From: an uncultured Eubacteriales bacterium
GTDB taxonomy: Bacteria; Bacillota; Clostridia; Oscillospirales; Acutalibacteraceae
Direction: 5' to 3'
Assembly: GCA_934463035.1 (NCBI GenBank)
Contig: CAKSIG010000001.1
Span: 124,001-188,000 of the forward strand
DNA length: 64,000 nucleotides
Shown here: positions 62,235 to 64,000 of the stretch, piece after piece
How the letters are laid out: each line of letters opens with the position of its first letter
Numbering within the stretch: position 1 is the first letter of the stretch
Notes under the pieces: generated by a model
What the model was told of the DNA's origin: nothing
Database searches by the model: none
What the model saw: only the letters and a program-made list of their open reading frames with translations
Program-made: the position numbers and the translations under genes

Positions 62235-63167
62235 TTATTTATCCGTATCTGAAACAGAACTTAATTTCTTAATTTGGTTGATTTCAAAATCACACTGCTT
62301 TGACAGTTCCTTTGAACGCTCTCTTGAAAGCATTTTGTGCGGTCCGTAGAAGTTCTGAACAAGAACCTGTATAACGCCGCCCACGAGTGACGAACAAGCC
62401 CAATAGAACGCAACGCCGCCGGGAAGCGTAAAACCGATGAACAATGACAAAAGCGGCATTGTGAGCATCATTCCCGCCATATTCGGAGCCTCGGGATTTG
62501 TCTTTTTCTGAACCGCGAGCGACAAAAGGCTTGAAAGTATCTGCGCCAAGAACGCGATTACGGGCATTACCCATATCAACTGTGCGTCGTGGAAAATGTC
62601 AAAAGAAAATTTGGGTGTTTCGGTGAGGTTTATACCGAAAAATCCAAAATCAATAGTGCCGAGCTTAGAAGCAATTTCCGCAACAGCGGCATTGCCCGCG
62701 CCTTTTCCTGCCTTTATGGCATTTACCAAAGCAAGCTCATAGCCGCCCTTGTTGGCGATATTCAGCGCCTCCGCCGCGGAAGTTATAGTGTCGTTCGGGA
62801 TATGCATAAGATAGGTAAGCGGAGACATTATGAGCCAATAAATGCTCATCATTATAACCAGACGCAGTATCATAGGCAGACAGCCGCCCGAAAGCGACAC
62901 GTTTTCCTCCTGATACAGCTTCTGCATAGCCTCGTTGTACTTCTGCTTATCGTCGCCGTAACGCTTTTTAAGCTCGTCGAGCTTTGGTTTTATCCTCGTT
63001 TGCTGAACAGAGGATTTTTGGCTTTTTATGCTGAGAGGTATCAGCACCAAATTTATAACGAGGGTGAAGAAAAAAACAGCCGCGGCGAAATTTCCGCCGA
63101 ACATACCTGCCATTGCTTCAAGCACCCAACCCATAGGCTTATTGATTATATTAAACAACGCCTGCAT
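62235..63167 (-). CDS. yidC: Membrane protein insertase YidC/SpoIIIJ
   Basis: 310 aa from the ATG at 63167 (GGTG six bases upstream); an ATG at 63179 is possible. Oxa1/YidC fold with five TM segments, QKSSVQQTRIKPKLDELKKRYGDDKQ loop and GGCLPMILRLVIMMSIYW. It inserts membrane proteins with or without SecYEG. Confidence 0.95.
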   Translation of the reverse strand: MQALFNIINKPMGWVLEAMAGMFGGNFAAAVFFFTLVINLVLIPLSIKSQKSSVQQTRIKPKLDELKKRYGDDKQKYNEAMQKLYQEENVSLSGGCLPMILRLVIMMSIYWLIMSPLTYLMHIPNDTITSAAEALNIANKGGYELALVNAIKAGKGAGNAAVAEIASKLGTIDFGFFGINLTETPKFSFDIFHDAQLIWVMPVIAFLAQILSSLLSLAVQKKTNPEAPNMAGMMLTMPLLSLFIGFTLPGGVAFYWACSSLVGGVIQVLVQNFYGPHKMLSRERSKELSKQCDFEINQIKKLSSVSDTDK

Positions 63168-63229
63168 TGTATACACCATCCGTTCATTAGCGTGACAGGT
63201 TCGAGTAACGTCACACTAAGGTTGATTTT

Positions 63230-63454
63230 TTATTTGTTGCGCTTTTCGGGAACGGGATCGTAACCGCCCTTGCAAAGCGGATTGCACCGCAATATTCTCC
63301 ACAGCGCAAGCGCGGTGCCTTTGACGGCGCCGTGAACTCCAATCGCCTCTATCGCGTATTCCGAGCAGGTCGGTCTGAACCGACAGCAGGGTATTTTGGC
63401 AGGCGAAATATTTTTCTGATAAAATTTTATAAGCCTAATTAACAGCTTGCTCAT
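63230..63454 (-). CDS. yidD: Membrane protein insertion efficiency factor YidD
   Basis: 74 aa from the ATG at 63454; a GTG at 63466 would add four residues. Family pattern FYQKNISP, CCRFRPTCSEYA and CNPLCKGGYDPVP. Overlaps rnpA by 20 bases. Confidence 0.93.
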   Translation of the reverse strand: MSKLLIRLIKFYQKNISPAKIPCCRFRPTCSEYAIEAIGVHGAVKGTALALWRILRCNPLCKGGYDPVPEKRNK

Positions 63455-63797
63455 TTTGGCTTTCACACCATATTCCGGCAGCCTTGAACTGCCGCTTCAA
63501 TACCTCGGCGACCGAGGTGCTTTTTTCATTTAATATACGGCTTCTCGCAACCACTATCACATCATAACCCGACTGCACATTTTCTATACAGGAGCGGATA
63601 GCCGCGGTTATCACTCTCTTTGCCCTGTTGCGTTGAACGGCGCCGCCGACCTTTTTACCGGCGGTTATACCGAAACGCACCGAATTTTTGCGGCCTTTCA
63701 TCACATACACCACAACGCAGGGCGCCACATAGGACTTTCCCCGTCCGTATATACGGCGGAAATCCCGATTTTCCTTAATCTTAATAATGCTTCTCAT
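63435..63797 (-). CDS. rnpA: Ribonuclease P protein component
   Basis: 120 aa from the ATG at 63797 (AAGG six bases upstream). FRRIYGRGKSY and the basic signature VGGAVQRNRAKRVITAAIR are intact. It helps the RNase P RNA to process tRNA 5' ends. Confidence 0.95.
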   Translation of the reverse strand: MRSIIKIKENRDFRRIYGRGKSYVAPCVVVYVMKGRKNSVRFGITAGKKVGGAVQRNRAKRVITAAIRSCIENVQSGYDVIVVARSRILNEKSTSVAEVLKRQFKAAGIWCESQNEQAVN

Positions 63798-63805
63798 ATT
63801 TTGCC

Positions 63806-63838
63806 TTAAAAAAGGAAAAGCCACGTGGAAGTGGCTTT
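63806..63838 (-). terminator. Hairpin between rpmH and rnpA
   Basis: AAAGCCAC stem, 6-base loop, GTGGCTTT, then TTCCTTTTTT on the minus strand. An attenuating terminator here would favour the abundant rpmH message over rnpA. Confidence 0.75.
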
Positions 63839-63971
63839 AATATGTTAATTGCTTTCTTCCCTTTGCTCTGCGGCGTGCAAGCACCTTGCGGCCGTTAGAG
63901 GTAGCCATTCTCTTTAAAAAGCCGTGTTCCTTCTTGCGGTGGAGCTTCTTCGGCTGATAAGTCCTTTTCAC
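63837..63971 (-). CDS. rpmH: Ribosomal protein L34
   Basis: 44 aa, starts KRTYQPKKLHRKKEHGF and ends RRRAKGRKQLTY. The start is a GTG with AGGAGG seven bases upstream. The oriC/dnaA region is expected just right of the window. Confidence 0.97.
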   Translation of the reverse strand: MKRTYQPKKLHRKKEHGFLKRMATSNGRKVLARRRAKGRKQLTY

Positions 63972-64000
63972 ATTGAACCCTCCTTATAAAACGCGTTATC

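Noticed and set aside
63230..64000. Possible oriC or DnaA boxes at the right end
   Set aside because: The window stops 29 bases past rpmH, and no clear TTATCCACA-type cluster is visible; the origin must lie outside.

Overview
This 64 kb window looks like a chromosome segment of an anaerobic, fibre-degrading Clostridia species (Ruminococcaceae/Oscillospiraceae type). The evidence is type I dockerin modules at the ends of two large secreted proteins, a cohesin-like module on a membrane-anchored protein, Lpl-type sugar ABC transport with a YesM/YesN-type two-component system, Gram-positive lipoproteins and LCP protein, strong AGGAGG ribosome sites with many TTG/GTG starts, and the rpmH-rnpA-yidD-yidC-jag order that normally lies beside oriC (right end, minus strand). 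No rRNA, tRNA, CRISPR array, phage or insertion-sequence transposase was recognised.

Layout. (1) 1-24.6 kb is an accessory glycan-uptake and surface-protein region, almost all on the minus strand. Its main operon runs from about 24.64 kb to 10.37 kb: a GLUG-type membrane-anchored surface protein, LplB-, LplC- and LplA-like transporter parts, a membrane-anchored protein with a cohesin-like module, a two-domain beta-sandwich exoprotein, and a 1824-residue exoprotein with a pectate-lyase-type beta-helix and a dockerin. A YesN/YesM pair follows (10.2-7.1 kb). Next comes a compact cluster (6.65-2.52 kb): a 43-aa peptide, a 1104-aa exoprotein, a second 43-aa peptide and a low-complexity lipoprotein that ends in the same unusual tag as the first peptide. 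An AraC regulator and the start of a second GLUG protein, cut by the window edge, finish this side. (2) 24.8-34.3 kb is mostly plus strand: a CsoR-controlled copper operon (copA-csoR-copZ) with its operator over the promoter, a SurA-like exported protein, a DeoR regulator with a transporter, an opposed second DeoR regulator, a MATE exporter and a PHP phosphoesterase. (3) 34.3-50.4 kb is a long minus-strand housekeeping run: plsC, a small Cys-rich protein, a CmpB-like membrane protein, LCP, rsmI, trmN6, cysS, cysE, pgsA, rimO, recX, recA, prmC, a DUF1385 protein, an OmpR-type two-component system and an FG-GAP-like lipoprotein. (4) 50.7-53.7 kb holds a second dockerin protein with leucine-rich repeats. 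(5) 53.8-64 kb holds rplA-rplK-nusG-secE-rpmG, a short SurA-like protein, a deacetylase, rlmH, an MBL hydrolase, murA and the oriC-proximal group jag, yidC, yidD, rnpA, rpmH.

How the genes may work together (inference). The two-component system probably senses an external carbohydrate-linked cue and controls the transporter operon. The transporter is encoded with two type-I membrane proteins and large exoproteins. One membrane protein carries a cohesin-like module and one exoprotein ends in a dockerin, so a small cell-bound cohesin-dockerin complex is plausible. The 1104- and 1824-aa proteins share a recurring beta-sandwich module marked by a WPxGNKP-like motif, which I do not recognise as a named family.

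The most unusual signals are the paired 43-aa peptides with a YxxP motif and the duplicated C-terminal DTNPDNFGP[TV]IK tag, the co-encoded cohesin and dockerin with sugar transport, a SecE with about 160 extra N-terminal residues, and two copies of a short terminal-inverted-repeat element at the ends of minus-strand genes.
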